This document shows positions 28,248 to 39,671 of a stretch of 64,000 bases of DNA, in pieces. The stretch's first letter is position 1, and every line of letters starts with the position of its first letter. The notes under the pieces are model-generated. The model was not told the origin of the DNA. It did not search any database and was given only the letters and a program-made list of their open reading frames with translations. Made by a program: the position numbers and the translations under genes. The stretch lies in NCBI GenBank assembly GCA_021769525.1, contig JAETSQ010000018.1, positions 1 through 64,000 on the forward strand, given 5' to 3'. The DNA comes from Oscillospiraceae bacterium (GTDB lineage: Bacteria; Bacillota; Clostridia; Oscillospirales; Ruminococcaceae).

Positions 28248-29000
28248 CTACGGCCTGGTGAGGATCACCGGGCCGTTTTCGGTGATGGCCACCGTGTTCT
28301 CAAAGTGGGCCGAGGGCAGGCCGCTGGCGGTGCGGATGGTCCAGCCATCCTTTTTGTCCTGGCAGACCCCGTCCCCCTTCATGTTGATCATGGGCTCGAT
28401 GGCCAGGGTCATGCCGGGGCGCAGCCGCAGCCCGTGGCCGGCCTTGCCGAAGTTCGGCACCTCCGGCTCCTGGTGCATCTCGGTGCCGATGCCGTGGCCC
28501 ACGTACTCCTGCACCACGCCAAAGCCGTGGCTGCGGGCGTACTGCTCCACCGCGGAGCCGATGTCCCCCAGGCGGTTCCCCGGCTGGGCGGCCCGGATGG
28601 CCAGCTCCAGACAGTGCTGGGTGACCTCCATCAGCTCCCGGCACTGGTCGGAGGCGGTCCCGGCGGCCACCGTAAAGGCGTTGTCGCCGTGGAAGCCCTT
28701 GTAGATGGCCCCCGTGTCGATGCTGACGATGTCCCCCTCCCGGATCTTCCGGTGCTTGCTGGGGATGCCGTGTATCACTTCTTCGTTTACCGAAACACAG
28801 GCCGCGGCGGGGAAACCGCCGTACCCCAGGAAGGAGGGGGTGGCCCCAAAGGAGAGGATGACGTCGTGGACCGCCCGGTTGATGTCCATAGTGGTGGCAC
28901 CGGGCCGCACCGCCTTCACCCCTGCCATCAGGGCCAGGTGGGAGATCCTTCCGGCCTCCCGCATCAGCTCCAGCTCACGGCTGGTTTTCAGGACGATCAT
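28248..29000 (-). CDS. map: Methionine aminopeptidase
   Basis: [40 protein letters not shown]. Confidence 0.96.
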   Translation of the reverse strand: MIVLKTSRELELMREAGRISHLALMAGVKAVRPGATTMDINRAVHDVILSFGATPSFLGYGGFPAAACVSVNEEVIHGIPSKHRKIREGDIVSIDTGAIYKGFHGDNAFTVAAGTASDQCRELMEVTQHCLELAIRAAQPGNRLGDIGSAVEQYARSHGFGVVQEYVGHGIGTEMHQEPEVPNFGKAGHGLRLRPGMTLAIEPMINMKGDGVCQDKKDGWTIRTASGLPSAHFENTVAITENGPVILTRP

Positions 29001-29635
29001 TCCTGCCCCTCCAGAGCCCTGAGAGTAGCTTCGGTGGCAGCCTCGATGGTGGTGCTGCCGTCGATCTCGGAGAGCTTGCCCTGGGCCCGGTAGTAGTCCG
29101 CCAGGGGCTCGGTCATCTGGTGGTAGGTGGCCAGCCGCTCCCGGATGGTCTCCGGTTTGTCATCCTTGCGGATGATGAGTTTGCCGCCGCACTTTTCGCA
29201 CAGGTCCCCCGCGGAGGAGGGCTGATTGATGAGGTGGTAGGTGGCGCCGCACCCCTCGCAGACCCGGCGGTTGCCCAGCCGCTCCTCGATGATCGCATCG
29301 GGGACCTGGATGTACAGCACCTTATCGATGCGCACGCCCATCTGGTCCAGAGCCTGGGCCTGGGGCAGGGTGCGGGGGAAGCCGTCCAGGATGAAGCCGT
29401 TTTGGCAGTCCTCCTGGGCCAGCCGCTCCTTTACGATGCCGTTCACCACCTCATCGGGGACCAGGCCCCCCTGGTCGATGATGGCCTTGGCCTGCTGCCC
29501 CAGGGGGGTGCCGGCCTTGATGGCCTCCCGCAGGATGACGCCGGTGGAGACGGAGGGGATGTCCAGGCGCTCCCGGATGATCTCACCCTGGGTGCCCTTC
29601 CCCGCTCCGGGGGCTCCTAATAGGATCAGGTTCAT
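28997..29635 (-). CDS. adk: Adenylate kinase
   Basis: MNLILLGAPGAGKGTQ, DGFPRTLPQAQALD, Zn-type LID. Confidence 0.96.
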   Translation of the reverse strand: MNLILLGAPGAGKGTQGEIIRERLDIPSVSTGVILREAIKAGTPLGQQAKAIIDQGGLVPDEVVNGIVKERLAQEDCQNGFILDGFPRTLPQAQALDQMGVRIDKVLYIQVPDAIIEERLGNRRVCEGCGATYHLINQPSSAGDLCEKCGGKLIIRKDDKPETIRERLATYHQMTEPLADYYRAQGKLSEIDGSTTIEAATEATLRALEGQE

Positions 29636-29645
29636 ATGCTCCTCC

Positions 29646-30941
29646 TTACTCCAGGAAGCCCTTGTAGTGGCGCATCATCATCTGGCTCTCCAGGCTGCGC
29701 ACCGTATCCAGGGCAACACCCACAAGGATGATGACCGAGGTGCCGCCCAGGGCGACATTGATGCCGGTGACGGCGGTGATGAGGATGGGCAGGATGGCGA
29801 TGGCCGCCAGCATCAGCGCCCCCACCAGGGTGATCTTGGAGATGACCTTGGTGATGAAGTCCGAGGTGGGCTTGCCGGGACGGATGCCGGGGATGGCGCC
29901 GTTGTTCTTACGGAGGTTATTGGCCATCTCGATGGGATTATACTGGATGGCGATATAGAAGTAGTTGAAGCCGATGATCAGCAGGAAGTACAGCACCGCG
30001 TACAGAGCGGAGCGGTAGCTGAACATATTGAAGAACATGGTCCAGTAGGGGTGCTCCACCGGGTTCAGGTTCAGGAATCCGCCGATGGTGCCGGGGATGG
30101 CCAGGAAGGTGGAAGCAAAGATGACCGGCAGAACGCCGCTCATGTTCACCTTGATGGGCATAAAGGAGCTCTGGCCGCCGTACATCTTGCGGCCCACCAC
30201 GCGCTTGGCATACTGGACGGGGATGCGGCGCTCGGCGTTGTTCATCAGGACGATGAAGGCGACTTCCAGGAGGAAGATGACGCCGGTGAGGGGCACCCAC
30301 AGCCACATGATGCCGCCCGCCTTGATCATGGTGTCGATGAGGCCCAGGACGGAGGAGGGCACGCGGGAGACGATGCCGGCGAAGAGGATGAGGGAGATGC
30401 CGTTGCCGATGCCTTTTTCGTCGATGCGCTCCCCCAGCCAGACCACCAGCATGGAGCCGCCGGTAAAGGCGGTGATGATGGTGACTGCCGCCAGGGCACC
30501 GGAGGCGCCGGTGGTGTAGGCCAGGGCGCCGGGGGTGTTGCGGAACATGACGTAATACGCCGCCGCCTGGAGGACCGAAAGGGCCACCGTGGTGTAGCGG
30601 GTGATCTTCTTCAGCCGCTCCTGTCCCTCCGGGCCCTCCTTGGCCATCCGCTCCAGGGCCGGGATGGCCACGGTGAGGAGCTGGATGACGATGGAGGCGG
30701 TGATGTAGGGAGAGATGGAAAGGGCGAAGAGCGTGGCGTTGGAAAAGGCGCCGCCGGTGAGCATATCCAGATAGCCCAGGAGGTTCCCTCCCTCGTTTAC
30801 CATGAGCCGCAGAGAAGTGGGATCCAGGAAGGGCACCGGGATGGCGGAGCCGATGCGGACCACCAGGAGGATCAGCATGGTGTAGATGAGCTTCTTGCGA
30901 AGGTCCTCGATCTTCCACGCGTTTCTCAGGGTCTCAATCAT
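29646..30941 (-). CDS. secY: Protein translocase subunit SecY
   Basis: Position and SecY motifs (GGQSSFMPIKVNMSGVLPVIFAS, GIRPGKPTSDFI). Confidence 0.96.
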   Translation of the reverse strand: MIETLRNAWKIEDLRKKLIYTMLILLVVRIGSAIPVPFLDPTSLRLMVNEGGNLLGYLDMLTGGAFSNATLFALSISPYITASIVIQLLTVAIPALERMAKEGPEGQERLKKITRYTTVALSVLQAAAYYVMFRNTPGALAYTTGASGALAAVTIITAFTGGSMLVVWLGERIDEKGIGNGISLILFAGIVSRVPSSVLGLIDTMIKAGGIMWLWVPLTGVIFLLEVAFIVLMNNAERRIPVQYAKRVVGRKMYGGQSSFMPIKVNMSGVLPVIFASTFLAIPGTIGGFLNLNPVEHPYWTMFFNMFSYRSALYAVLYFLLIIGFNYFYIAIQYNPIEMANNLRKNNGAIPGIRPGKPTSDFITKVISKITLVGALMLAAIAILPILITAVTGINVALGGTSVIILVGVALDTVRSLESQMMMRHYKGFLE

Positions 30942-31382
30942 TTATACCACCTCGGCCTTTCCGCCGGCAGCCTCGATCTTGCTCTTAGCGCCTTTGGAGA
31001 AAGCCGCTACTTTGACGGTCAGCTTCTTGGTGAGTTCGCCTCTGCCAAGGATCTTGATGCCGTCACGAGTGTTCTTGACCAGGCCGGCTGCGACGATGGC
31101 CGCTTCATCCACCACGGAGCCATCTTCAAAGCGGTCCAGCTGGTCCACATTGATGGCCTCGTACCGGGTGGCGAAGATGTTCACGAATCCCCTCTTGGGG
31201 ACCCGGCGCTGAAGGGGCATCTGGCCGCCTTCAAAACCCGGACGGACACCGCCGCCGGAGCGGGCGTTCTGGCCCTTGTGGCCCTTGCCCGCGGTCTTGC
31301 CCGCGCCGGAACCGTTGCCGCGCCCCACGCGGAAGCTCTTCTTGACGGAACCGGGAGCGGGGGAAAGTTCACTCAGTTTCAT
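30942..31382 (-). CDS. rplO: Ribosomal protein uL15
   Basis: [41 protein letters not shown]. Confidence 0.95.
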   Translation of the reverse strand: MKLSELSPAPGSVKKSFRVGRGNGSGAGKTAGKGHKGQNARSGGGVRPGFEGGQMPLQRRVPKRGFVNIFATRYEAINVDQLDRFEDGSVVDEAAIVAAGLVKNTRDGIKILGRGELTKKLTVKVAAFSKGAKSKIEAAGGKAEVV

Positions 31383-31404
31383 GGTTACCTGCACCTCCTT
31401 ACGT

Positions 31405-31584
31405 TCACGCGTTCTCCACCTCAACGAGGTGGGAAATGGTAGCGATCTTGCCTCTGGTGGCCGCGTTATCCGGCTGTACAGTGCTCTGGCCGATCTTCCG
31501 GAGGCCCAGGGAGTAGGCAGTGGCGATATGGTTCTTCTTCCTGCCAGAGAGGCTCTTTGCCAGTTTGATCTTAAGCTGTGCCAT
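31405..31584 (-). CDS. rpmD: Ribosomal protein uL30 (59 aa, below ORF-track cutoff)
   Basis: Hand translation: [59 protein letters not shown]. Confidence 0.95.
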   Translation of the reverse strand: MAQLKIKLAKSLSGRKKNHIATAYSLGLRKIGQSTVQPDNAATRGKIATISHLVEVENA

Positions 31585-31596
31585 TTCGCTGCCTCC

Positions 31597-32097
31597 TTAT
31601 CCTAAAATCTCTTTGGCGGACTTGCCGCGGACGGCAGCCACCTGCTCGGCATCCCGGAGGGAGGCCAGACCCTTGATGGTGGCGGTGACCACGTTGCAGG
31701 GGTTGTTGGAGCGCAGGCACTTGGTACGGATGTCCCGGATGCCGGCCACTTCCAGCACCGCGCGGACAGGGCCGCCGGCGATAACGCCGGTACCCTCCGG
31801 GGCGGGCATCATCAGCACCTCGCCGGCGCCGAATTTGCCGATGACCTCGTGGGGGATGGAGGTCCCCTTCAGGGAGACCTTGATCATATGCTTCTTGGCG
31901 TCCTCAATGCCCTTGCGGATGGCGTCGGGAACTTCGGAGGCCTTACCAAGGCCAAAACCCACCAGGCCATTGCCGTCGCCCACGACCACCAGGGCAGCGA
32001 ACTTGAAGATACGGCCGCCCTTGACCGTTTTGCTGACGCGGTTGATGGCCACTACTTTTTCATTCAGATCCAGTTTGGATGCGTCGATTCTTGCCAA
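31597..32097 (-). CDS. rpsE: Ribosomal protein uS5 (TTG start)
   Basis: (L)[43 protein letters not shown] at 32097 preceded by GGAGGG. Confidence 0.93.
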   Translation of the reverse strand: MARIDASKLDLNEKVVAINRVSKTVKGGRIFKFAALVVVGDGNGLVGFGLGKASEVPDAIRKGIEDAKKHMIKVSLKGTSIPHEVIGKFGAGEVLMMPAPEGTGVIAGGPVRAVLEVAGIRDIRTKCLRSNNPCNVVTATIKGLASLRDAEQVAAVRGKSAKEILG

Positions 32098-32113
32098 AAG
32101 TATCCCTCCTTCT

Positions 32114-32473
32114 TTAGAACTTGAGACCGCCTTCGCGGGCTCCCTCGGCCAGCTCCTTGACGCGGCCGTGGTAGATGAATCCGCCCCGGTCAAAGACCAC
32201 TTCCTCGATCTTCTTCGCCTTGGCGCGCTCGGCGATCATCTGGCCCACCTTGCGGGCACCCTCCTTGTTGCCGCCGCTGCCCTCAAAGCCCTTATCCAGG
32301 CTGGAGGCGGCGGCCAGGGTGACACCGGCGGTGTCATCGATGAGCTGGGCATAGATATGGTTGGCGGAGCGGAAAACGGCCAAACGGGGCCGCTCCGGAG
32401 TCCCGGAGATCTTGGCGCGGATGCGGGCGCGGACCTTCTTACGGGCTTCCTTGCTGTTCTTTCTGGTAACCAC
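32114..32473 (-). CDS. rplR: Ribosomal protein uL18
   Basis: [33 protein letters not shown]. Confidence 0.95.
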   Translation of the reverse strand: MVTRKNSKEARKKVRARIRAKISGTPERPRLAVFRSANHIYAQLIDDTAGVTLAAASSLDKGFEGSGGNKEGARKVGQMIAERAKAKKIEEVVFDRGGFIYHGRVKELAEGAREGGLKF

Positions 32474-32492
32474 TTAAATACTCCTCCTTCCC

Positions 32493-33038
32493 TTACTTCT
32501 TGCCCTTGCCGGCTTTGCCTTCCTTGCGGATGATGGTCTCGCCGACGTACTTGATGCCCTTGCCCTTGTAGGGTTCGGGCGGACGCTTCTCACGGACCTC
32601 GGCGGCGAACTGGCCCACCTGCTCCTTATCCGGCCCGATGATGGTGATGCGGTTGGGCTGGGGGACCTCGATCTTGATGCCGGGGACCTCAGGCATGATC
32701 ACCTGATGGGAAAAGCCCAGGTTCATAACCAGGTTGCTACCCTGCTTTGCGGCACGGTACCCGACGCCGTTAATTTCAAGCTCTTTGGTGAAATTCTTAT
32801 GCACGCCTTCAACCATGTTGTGAATCAGGGTTCTTGTGAGGCCGTGGAGACTCTTGCACTCCTTGCTGTCATCCGGCCGCTTTACGGTGATGACGCTGCC
32901 CTCCATCTCGATGACCATGCGGCTGTCAAAGGTGCGGGTGAGGGTGCCGTTGGGGCCCTTGGCGGTGACGGTGTGGCCCTCGATCTTCACCTCTACGCCG
33001 GCGGGGATGTCGATGTGTTTGTTTCCGATTCTGCTCAT
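32493..33038 (-). CDS. rplF: Ribosomal protein uL6
   Basis: MSRIGNKHIDIPAGVEVKI ... PPEPYKGKGIKYVGETIIRKEGKAGK. Confidence 0.95.
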   Translation of the reverse strand: MSRIGNKHIDIPAGVEVKIEGHTVTAKGPNGTLTRTFDSRMVIEMEGSVITVKRPDDSKECKSLHGLTRTLIHNMVEGVHKNFTKELEINGVGYRAAKQGSNLVMNLGFSHQVIMPEVPGIKIEVPQPNRITIIGPDKEQVGQFAAEVREKRPPEPYKGKGIKYVGETIIRKEGKAGKGKK

Positions 33039-33052
33039 CTCTTCCTACCCCC

Positions 33053-33451
33053 TTACCAGACAAATGCCAGGACTTCGCCGCCGACATTCTCTTTACGGGC
33101 CTGCTTATCGGTGATGACGCCCTTGGAGGTGGAAAGGATGGCGACGCCAAGTCCCTTCAGCACACGGGGCATATCCTCGCAGCTGGTGTAGATGCGCAGG
33201 CCGGGTTTGGAGACTCTGCGGAGGCCCTGGATGATGGGCGTCTTGCCGGGGCCATACTTCAGTGTCATGTGGATGACCCCCTGTTTGCCGTCCTCCTGGA
33301 CGGTGAAACCTTTGATATACCCCTCGTCGAGAAGAATCTGAGCAATAGCAGTCTTCATCTTGGACGCGGGAATATCGACCGTATCGTGTTTGGCCGAATT
33401 CGCGTTGCGGATGCGGGTCAACATATCGGCGATGGTATCGGTGATATGCAT
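33053..33451 (-). CDS. rpsH: Ribosomal protein uS8
   Basis: [31 protein letters not shown]. Confidence 0.95.
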   Translation of the reverse strand: MHITDTIADMLTRIRNANSAKHDTVDIPASKMKTAIAQILLDEGYIKGFTVQEDGKQGVIHMTLKYGPGKTPIIQGLRRVSKPGLRIYTSCEDMPRVLKGLGVAILSTSKGVITDKQARKENVGGEVLAFVW

Positions 33452-33478
33452 TTGCTGAACCTCCTTCTTGCTATTCTC

Positions 33479-33664
33479 TTACCAGCTTGCTTTCCGGACG
33501 CCGGGGATCTGGCCCTTGTACGCCAGCTCTCTGAAGCAGATGCGGCAGATGCCGTACTTGCGCAGGTACGCGTGGGGCCTGCCGCAGATCTTGCATCGGT
33601 TGTACGCTCTGGTAGAGAACTTCGCGGGGGCCTGCTGCTTGAGCTTCATAGACAGTTTTGCCAT
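33479..33664 (-). CDS. rpsZ: Ribosomal protein uS14, zinc type
   Basis: 61 aa with [21 protein letters not shown]. Confidence 0.94.
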   Translation of the reverse strand: MAKLSMKLKQQAPAKFSTRAYNRCKICGRPHAYLRKYGICRICFRELAYKGQIPGVRKASW

Positions 33665-33679
33665 TTTTTCTCTACCTCC

Positions 33680-34219
33680 TTACTTTTCAAACGGTGCGCC
33701 CAGCAGGGTGATGAGCTCTTTGGCCTCTTCGTCGGTCTTTGCGGTGGTGACGAAGGTGATGTTCATGCCCCGGACCTTATCGATCTTGTCATAGTCGATC
33801 TCCGGGAAGATGAGCTGCTCCTTGATGCCCATGTTGAAGTTGCCCTTGCCGTCAAAGCCGTTCTGGTTGATGCCGCGGAAGTCCCGGACACGGGGCAGCG
33901 CCACATTGAAAAGGCGGTCGGTAAACTCGTACATCTGGTCCCCCCGCAGAGTGACCTTAGCGCCGATGACCATGCCCTCCCGGAGCTTGAAGTTCGCAAC
34001 GGACTTGCGGGCCTTGGTGGCCACCGGGCGCTGGCCGGTGATCTTCGCCAGGTCCCCCATGATGGAATCCAGCACCTTGGGGTTCTCCCGCAGCTCGCTG
34101 CATCCGCAGTTGATGACGATCTTTTCAAGTTTGGGGATCTGCATGACGCTCTTGTAACCGAACTTGCTCATCAGAGCAGGCGCGATCTCGCTTTTGTAGG
34201 TATCTTTCAAACGAGCCAT
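33680..34219 (-). CDS. rplE: Ribosomal protein uL5
   Basis: [35 protein letters not shown]. Confidence 0.95.
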   Translation of the reverse strand: MARLKDTYKSEIAPALMSKFGYKSVMQIPKLEKIVINCGCSELRENPKVLDSIMGDLAKITGQRPVATKARKSVANFKLREGMVIGAKVTLRGDQMYEFTDRLFNVALPRVRDFRGINQNGFDGKGNFNMGIKEQLIFPEIDYDKIDKVRGMNITFVTTAKTDEEAKELITLLGAPFEK

Positions 34220-34237
34220 GTTCCAAATCCTCCTTAC

Positions 34238-34552
34238 TTAGTATTCTGCGCCGCAGTGCTTGCACACGCGGACCTTCTTGCCGCCCTCGATCTTGTGGGC
34301 GGGGCGGGTGGCCTTCTGGCACTTAGGGCAGACGGTCTGCACCTTGCAGGCGTAGATGGCGCCCTCCGCCTTGATGATGCCGCCGGCCTGACCCTGGCGG
34401 CGGGGCTTGACGTGTTTGGTCACCAGGTTGCGGCCCTCTACGATGACCTTGCCCTCCTTGGGGCTCACCTGGAGAACTTTGCCCTTCTGGCCCTTATCCC
34501 GGCCGGAGAGCATGACGACGGTGTCGCCGGTTTTTACGTGCAGCTTTGCCAT
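34238..34552 (-). CDS. rplX: Ribosomal protein uL24
   Basis: [31 protein letters not shown]. Confidence 0.94.
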   Translation of the reverse strand: MAKLHVKTGDTVVMLSGRDKGQKGKVLQVSPKEGKVIVEGRNLVTKHVKPRRQGQAGGIIKAEGAIYACKVQTVCPKCQKATRPAHKIEGGKKVRVCKHCGAEY

Positions 34553-34568
34553 TTCTCGCGACACCTCC

Positions 34569-34937
34569 TTACAGCACTTCCGGGGCCAGGGAGAGGATCT
34601 TCATGTATTCCTTCTCCCGCAGCTCTCTGGCAACAGGCCCAAAGATACGGGTACCCTTGGGGTTCTTATCTTCCTTGATGATGACCGCGGCGTTCTCGTC
34701 AAAGCGGATGTAGGTGCCGTCCTCCCGGCGCAGCCCCTTGGCGGAACGCACGATCACCGCCTTCACTACCTCGCCTTTTTTCACCTGGCCGCCGGGGGCA
34801 GCCTTCTTGACGGAAGCAACCACCACGTCGCCGATGTTGGCGTATCTCTTCCTGGAGCCACCCAGCACACGAATGCACATCAGTTCCTTGGCACCGGTGT
34901 TGTCGGCCACCTTGAGATAGGTCTGCATCTGAATCAC
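34569..34937 (-). CDS. rplN: Ribosomal protein uL14
   Basis: [33 protein letters not shown]. Confidence 0.96.
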   Translation of the reverse strand: MIQMQTYLKVADNTGAKELMCIRVLGGSRKRYANIGDVVVASVKKAAPGGQVKKGEVVKAVIVRSAKGLRREDGTYIRFDENAAVIIKEDKNPKGTRIFGPVARELREKEYMKILSLAPEVL

Positions 34938-34951
34938 AGAGCGTTCCTCCT

Positions 34952-35212
34952 TTACTTAGCCTTCTCGATGATCTGGCACACGCGCCATCTCTTGTCGCGG
35001 GACAGGGGGCGGGTCTCCATGATCATCACCTTATCGCCGATCCCGCAAGCGTTCTCCTCATCATGAGCCTTGAACTTTACGGTGCGCTTGATGATCTTTT
35101 TATAGAGGGGGTGCCGGACGTTGTCCTTGATGGCCACGACCACCGTCTTGTCCATCTTGTCGCTGACGACGACGCCCACCCTGGTCTTACGCAGGTTTCT
35201 CGCTTCGCTCAC
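34952..35212 (-). CDS. rpsQ: Ribosomal protein uS17 (probable GTG start)
   Basis: (V)[32 protein letters not shown] upstream of GTG at 35212. Confidence 0.92.
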   Translation of the reverse strand: MSEARNLRKTRVGVVVSDKMDKTVVVAIKDNVRHPLYKKIIKRTVKFKAHDEENACGIGDKVMIMETRPLSRDKRWRVCQIIEKAK

Positions 35213-35229
35213 AGTTTCGTCCTCCCTTC

Positions 35230-35427
35230 TCACTGAGCCTTCAGCTCTTTCTCGCGGATCACCGTCTTCACCCTGGCGATGTCCTTGCGGACGATCTGGA
35301 GGCGAAGGGGGTTGTCAAGCTGGTTGATGGCGTGCTGGAAGCGGAGGTTGAAGAGCTCTGCCTTCAGGTCGGTGAGCTTCTGGTTCAGCTCGGCCATGGA
35401 AAGTTCGCGGATCTCAGCTGGTTTCAT
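35230..35427 (-). CDS. rpmC: Ribosomal protein uL29
   Basis: [43 protein letters not shown]. Confidence 0.95.
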   Translation of the reverse strand: MKPAEIRELSMAELNQKLTDLKAELFNLRFQHAINQLDNPLRLQIVRKDIARVKTVIREKELKAQ

Positions 35428-35846
35428 TCCTCAGCACTCCCTTCCTTTTTGATGAACTTGCACTTCACAGGCAGCTTGTAGGCGGCCAGGCGCATAGCCT
35501 CGCGGGCGGTCTCCTCCGGCACGCCGCCGATCTCGAACATCACGCGGCCGGGCTTGACCACCGCCACCCAGTACTCCGGGGAGCCTTTACCGGAACCCAT
35601 GCGGGTCTCGGCGGGCTTTTCGGTGATGGGCTTATCGGGGAAGATCTTGATCCAGACCTGTCCGCCTCTCTTGATGTAACGGGTCATGGCGATACGGGCG
35701 GCCTCGATCTGGTTGGAGGTGACCCAGGCGGGCTCCAGAGCCTGGAGGCCAAAATCGCCGTAGTTCACGACATTGCCCCGCATGGCCTTGCCGGTGAGGC
35801 GGCCTCTGTGTACCCTGCGGTACTTCACTCTCTTGGGCAGAAGCAT
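35424..35846 (-). CDS. rplP: Ribosomal protein uL16
   Basis: [36 protein letters not shown]. Confidence 0.95.
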   Translation of the reverse strand: MLLPKRVKYRRVHRGRLTGKAMRGNVVNYGDFGLQALEPAWVTSNQIEAARIAMTRYIKRGGQVWIKIFPDKPITEKPAETRMGSGKGSPEYWVAVVKPGRVMFEIGGVPEETAREAMRLAAYKLPVKCKFIKKEGSAEE

Positions 35847-36526
35847 TATTTGTTACCTCCTTCTCTGTGAGGTTTCTTGTCCTGCAGCACCTCGCCGGCG
35901 TAGATCCAAACCTTGACGCCGATGCGGCCGTACTGGGTGGCGGCCTCCGCAAAGCCGTAGTCGATGTCGGCCCGGAGGGTCTGCAGAGGGATGGTGCCCT
36001 CGTGATAGTGCTCGGTGCGGGCGATCTCCGCGCCGCCCAGGCGGCCGGAGACCTGGGTCTTGATGCCCTTGGCCCCGAAGCGCATGGCGTTGCCGATGGC
36101 CTTCTTCATGGCCCGGCGGAAGGAGACGCGGCCCTCCAGCTGCTGGGCGATGGACTCCGCCACCAGCTGGGCGTTCTTATCCGGCTGCTTTACCTCCACC
36201 ACGTTGACGGTGACAGCCAGGTGCTGCTCCTTGCCCTTGTTGACCATCTTCTCGCAGGTCTGGCGGAGCTTTTCGATCTCCGCGCCGCCCTTGCCGATGA
36301 CCACGCCGGGACGGGCGCAGTGGATGTGGATGCGCACGGTGGTGGGGGTGCGCTCGATCTCGATCTTGGGTACCCCCGCGGAGTAGAGGTTCTTCTTGAG
36401 GAACTTCCGCAGGTTGTAGTCCTCCACCAGGATGTCGCCGAAAGCATCGTCACGAGCAAACCAGCGGGAATCCCAATCCTTGATTACTCCCACGCGAAGA
36501 CCGTGGGGATTTACTTTTTGGCCCAT
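35846..36526 (-). CDS. rpsC: Ribosomal protein uS3
   Basis: [24 protein letters not shown]. Confidence 0.96.
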   Translation of the reverse strand: MGQKVNPHGLRVGVIKDWDSRWFARDDAFGDILVEDYNLRKFLKKNLYSAGVPKIEIERTPTTVRIHIHCARPGVVIGKGGAEIEKLRQTCEKMVNKGKEQHLAVTVNVVEVKQPDKNAQLVAESIAQQLEGRVSFRRAMKKAIGNAMRFGAKGIKTQVSGRLGGAEIARTEHYHEGTIPLQTLRADIDYGFAEAATQYGRIGVKVWIYAGEVLQDKKPHREGGNK

Positions 36527-36546
36527 AGTTTACCTCCTCTTTCAGC

Positions 36547-36726
36547 TTATTCCTTGTTGGCCACGGCGCTGGCCAGCAGCTTCGCCAGAGGCTCACAGGC
36601 GGCCTTGGGGGTGTATTTGAGGATCGCCGCCGCTTCGTTCACAGGCTTGTTCCGGATGAGGTCCAGAACGATCTGCACCTTGCGGGGCGAGATGCGGGCA
36701 TGTCTCAGGTAAGCCCTTGCTTCCAT
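36547..36726 (-). CDS. rplV: Ribosomal protein uL22, apparently truncated (59 aa)
   Basis: Hand translation: [59 protein letters not shown]; position between rpsS and rpsC. Full-length uL22 is normally ~110 aa. Confidence 0.85.
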   Translation of the reverse strand: MEARAYLRHARISPRKVQIVLDLIRNKPVNEAAAILKYTPKAACEPLAKLLASAVANKE

Positions 36727-36750
36727 GTGTTTTTTCCTCCTTTCGGTCCG

Positions 36751-37023
36751 TTATTTGGTCTTCTTGGCGCCGGCGTGGCCCCGGAAGGTCCGGGTGGGGG
36801 CAAACTCCCCCAGCTTGTGGCCGACCATATCCTCGGTGATGTACACCGGGACGTGCTTCCGGCCGTCGTGGACGGCGATGGTGCGCCCCACAAAGTCCGG
36901 GAAGATGGTGGAGGCACGGCTCCAGGTCCGCAGGACGTCCTTCTTGCCTTCCTCATTGAGCTTCCGGACTCTCTCCAGGAGCTTGGGCTGGACAAATGGT
37001 CCCTTTTTAACGCTTCTACCCAT
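36751..37023 (-). CDS. rpsS: Ribosomal protein uS19
   Basis: [46 protein letters not shown]. Confidence 0.95.
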   Translation of the reverse strand: MGRSVKKGPFVQPKLLERVRKLNEEGKKDVLRTWSRASTIFPDFVGRTIAVHDGRKHVPVYITEDMVGHKLGEFAPTRTFRGHAGAKKTK

Positions 37024-37044
37024 ATTACATCTGCCTCCTTCCGT

Positions 37045-37878
37045 TTATTTCGCGTTCCGACGCTTGACGATGAACTTGTCGGAGCTCTTGTGCTTGCCGC
37101 GGGTCTTGTAGCCCAGGGCCGGCTTGCCCCAGGGGGTGACAGGGCCGGGACGGCCCACCGGGGATTTGCCCTCGCCGCCGCCGTGGGGGTGGTCGCAGGG
37201 GTTCATGACGGAGCCGCGGACGGTGGGGCGGATGCCCATGTGCCGGGTGCGGCCGGCCTTGCCGATGTTCACGTTGCCGTGGTCGATGTTCCCCACCTGG
37301 CCGATGGTGGCCATGCACTGGTCGGGGACGTTGCGCTGCTCGCCGGAGGGGAGGCGGACCATGGCGTAGCCGTTCTCCTTAGCCATCAACTGGGCCTGGA
37401 TGCCGGCGGCGCGGGCCAGCTGGGCCCCCTTGCCGGGGTAGAGCTCGATGTTGTGGATGAAGGTACCCACGGGGATGCTGGAAAGGGGCAGGGCGTTGCC
37501 GGGCTTGATGTCCGCGGCGGCGCCGGACAGGATGGTGTCCCCCACCTTCAGGTCGTGGGGAGCCACGATGTAGCGCTTCTCCCCGTCCTCATACTGCACC
37601 AGGGCGATGTGGGCGGTGCGGTTGGGGTCGTACTCCAGGGTCAGGACCTTGGCGGGCATATCGGTCTTATCCCGCTTGAAGTCGATGACGCGGTACTTGC
37701 GGCGGTTGCCGCCGCCGTGGTGGCGGACGGTGATGCGCCCGGTGTTGTTGCGTCCGGCGTTCTTCTTCAGAGGCCGCAGGAGGCTCTTTTCCGGGGCCAC
37801 CTTGGACAGCCCGGAGTAATCGGTCACGGTCATGCCGCGGCGGCCGGGTGTCGTGGGCTTATATGCTTTGATAGCCAT
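37045..37878 (-). CDS. rplB: Ribosomal protein uL2
   Basis: [22 protein letters not shown] ... [24 protein letters not shown]. Confidence 0.97.
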   Translation of the reverse strand: MAIKAYKPTTPGRRGMTVTDYSGLSKVAPEKSLLRPLKKNAGRNNTGRITVRHHGGGNRRKYRVIDFKRDKTDMPAKVLTLEYDPNRTAHIALVQYEDGEKRYIVAPHDLKVGDTILSGAAADIKPGNALPLSSIPVGTFIHNIELYPGKGAQLARAAGIQAQLMAKENGYAMVRLPSGEQRNVPDQCMATIGQVGNIDHGNVNIGKAGRTRHMGIRPTVRGSVMNPCDHPHGGGEGKSPVGRPGPVTPWGKPALGYKTRGKHKSSDKFIVKRRNAK

Positions 37879-38003
37879 TGACGGTTCACTCTCCTTGTTA
37901 TGATTAGCGGGGCTCGGAACACCCCATACCTCCGGGGCTTTTCATCCCCGGCGTTTTTTCGGCCGGTCCGGGCTGGCCCGGCGGCCGTCCTTCTCCGCCC
38001 CGC

Positions 38004-38300
38004 TTACTGCATGGACTCGAAGAACTCGATGCCCTTGCTGTCGGCGGTGAGGGTGACGATGGCCTTCTTCCAGGCGGGGGTCATGCCCTGGTAGCGGCCC
38101 ATGCGCTTCATGCGGCCGCGGCAGTTCATGGTGTTCACAGCGGCCACCTTGGTGCCGGGGAAGAGGGCTTCCACCGCTTTGCCGATCTCGATCTTGCCCG
38201 CGGAACGGGCCACCTTAAAGGTGTATTTGCGCTGGGCCATGGCCTCCATGGAGTTCTCGGTGATCACAGGGGCCAGGATAATGTCGTGAGCGGTCTTCAT
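38004..38300 (-). CDS. rplW: Ribosomal protein uL23
   Basis: Position and IILAPVITENSMEAMAQRKYTFKV. Confidence 0.94.
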   Translation of the reverse strand: MKTAHDIILAPVITENSMEAMAQRKYTFKVARSAGKIEIGKAVEALFPGTKVAAVNTMNCRGRMKRMGRYQGMTPAWKKAIVTLTADSKGIEFFESMQ

Positions 38301-38923
38301 TTGCTGTACACCTCCTCCAGCTTTTCGGCGGCGGCCACGGAGACCACCAGCTTGCCGGCGTTCAGAATGTCGTAGCTGTTCAGGGAGCCCACGATGGTGG
38401 TCTTGACGCCGGGGATGTTCCGGGCGCTGCCCACCAGGACGGGGTCCGCATCGGCGGTGATGATGAGGGCCTTGCGGTCCGCGCCCAGGGCCTTCAGCAT
38501 CGCCACGACGGCCTTGGTGCGGTAGCCTTCCACCTTGATGTCATCCACCAGCACCAGGTCATTTTCCAGCACCTTGGCGGAGAGGGCGGACTTGAGGCCC
38601 AGCACCTTCATCTTGCGGTTGAGGGCGTAGCGGTAGCTCCGGGGCTTGGGGCCCAGGGCGATGCCGCCGTGGGTCCACTGGGGGGCGCGGGTGCTGCCCT
38701 GCCGGGCGTGGCCGGTGCCCTTCTGCCTCCAGGGCTTCTTGCCGCCGCCGGAGACCTCGGTGCGGGTGAGGGTGGACTGGGTGCCCTGGCGCTGGTTGGC
38801 CAGGTAGTTCTTGATGACGGCGTGGAGGACCACCTTGTTGGGGACGATCCCGAAAATGGCATCAGAAAGGTCTTTTTCTCCAACGCTCTTGCCGGTCATG
38901 TCATAAATCGTAACCTTTGGCAT
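38297..38923 (-). CDS. rplD: Ribosomal protein uL4
   Basis: GGGKKPWRQKGTGHARQGSTRAPQWTHGGIALGPKPRSY. Confidence 0.96.
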   Translation of the reverse strand: MPKVTIYDMTGKSVGEKDLSDAIFGIVPNKVVLHAVIKNYLANQRQGTQSTLTRTEVSGGGKKPWRQKGTGHARQGSTRAPQWTHGGIALGPKPRSYRYALNRKMKVLGLKSALSAKVLENDLVLVDDIKVEGYRTKAVVAMLKALGADRKALIITADADPVLVGSARNIPGVKTTIVGSLNSYDILNAGKLVVSVAAAEKLEEVYSK

Positions 38924-38940
38924 TGTAAATTCCTCCTTCC

Positions 38941-39570
38941 TTACGCCTTGACGCTGTCGGTGATATAGACGATGCCGTTCTTGGGGCCGGGCACGGCGCC
39001 CCGGATGGCGATGAGATTGTTCTCCGCGTCCACCTTCACGATGTCCAGGTTCTGGACGGTGACGCGCTCGGAGCCCATGTGGCCCGGCAGGCGCTTGCCC
39101 TTAAAGACCCGGCTGGGGCTGGAGCAGGCGCCGTTGGAACCGGCGTGGCGGTGGACAGGGCCGGAACCGTGGGTCTCCTTGAGGCGGTGGTTGTGCCAGC
39201 GCTTGATGGTGCCGGCGTAGCCCTTGCCCTTGGAGGTACCGCAGACATCCACCTTGTCGCCGGGGGTGAAGGTATCCGCCTTGATGATGTCCCCCACCGC
39301 CAGGGTGATCTGGGAGAGCCGGAACTCCCGCAGCACCCGCTTCGCGGCCACGTCCGCCTTGGCGAAGTGGCCCTTCAGGGCCTTGGTGAGCCGCTTGTCG
39401 CTGACCGCCCCGAAACCGATCTGCACGGCGTCATAACCGTCGTTTTCGGTTGTCTTTCTCTGGACGACCACGCAGGGGCCAGCCTCCACCACGGTGACGG
39501 GGACGATGTTCCCGTTCTCGTCAAAAAGCTGGGTCATGCCGATCTTTTTGCCGATGATGCACTTTTCCAT
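38941..39570 (-). CDS. rplC: Ribosomal protein uL3
   Basis: [33 protein letters not shown]. Confidence 0.96.
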   Translation of the reverse strand: MEKCIIGKKIGMTQLFDENGNIVPVTVVEAGPCVVVQRKTTENDGYDAVQIGFGAVSDKRLTKALKGHFAKADVAAKRVLREFRLSQITLAVGDIIKADTFTPGDKVDVCGTSKGKGYAGTIKRWHNHRLKETHGSGPVHRHAGSNGACSSPSRVFKGKRLPGHMGSERVTVQNLDIVKVDAENNLIAIRGAVPGPKNGIVYITDSVKA

Positions 39571-39671
39571 TGTGTAATTCCTCCTGTACGGTTATTGGTT
39601 GACTCTTTGGTTAGGGGAGAGCCAACATGACCTTGCCGGGACCGCCCGGCGCAGGGTTCTTTGGGTTTTCG

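Noticed and set aside
29241-31442. 733-aa plus-strand ORF opposite adk/secY/rplO
   Set aside because: Antisense shadow spanning several conserved genes.
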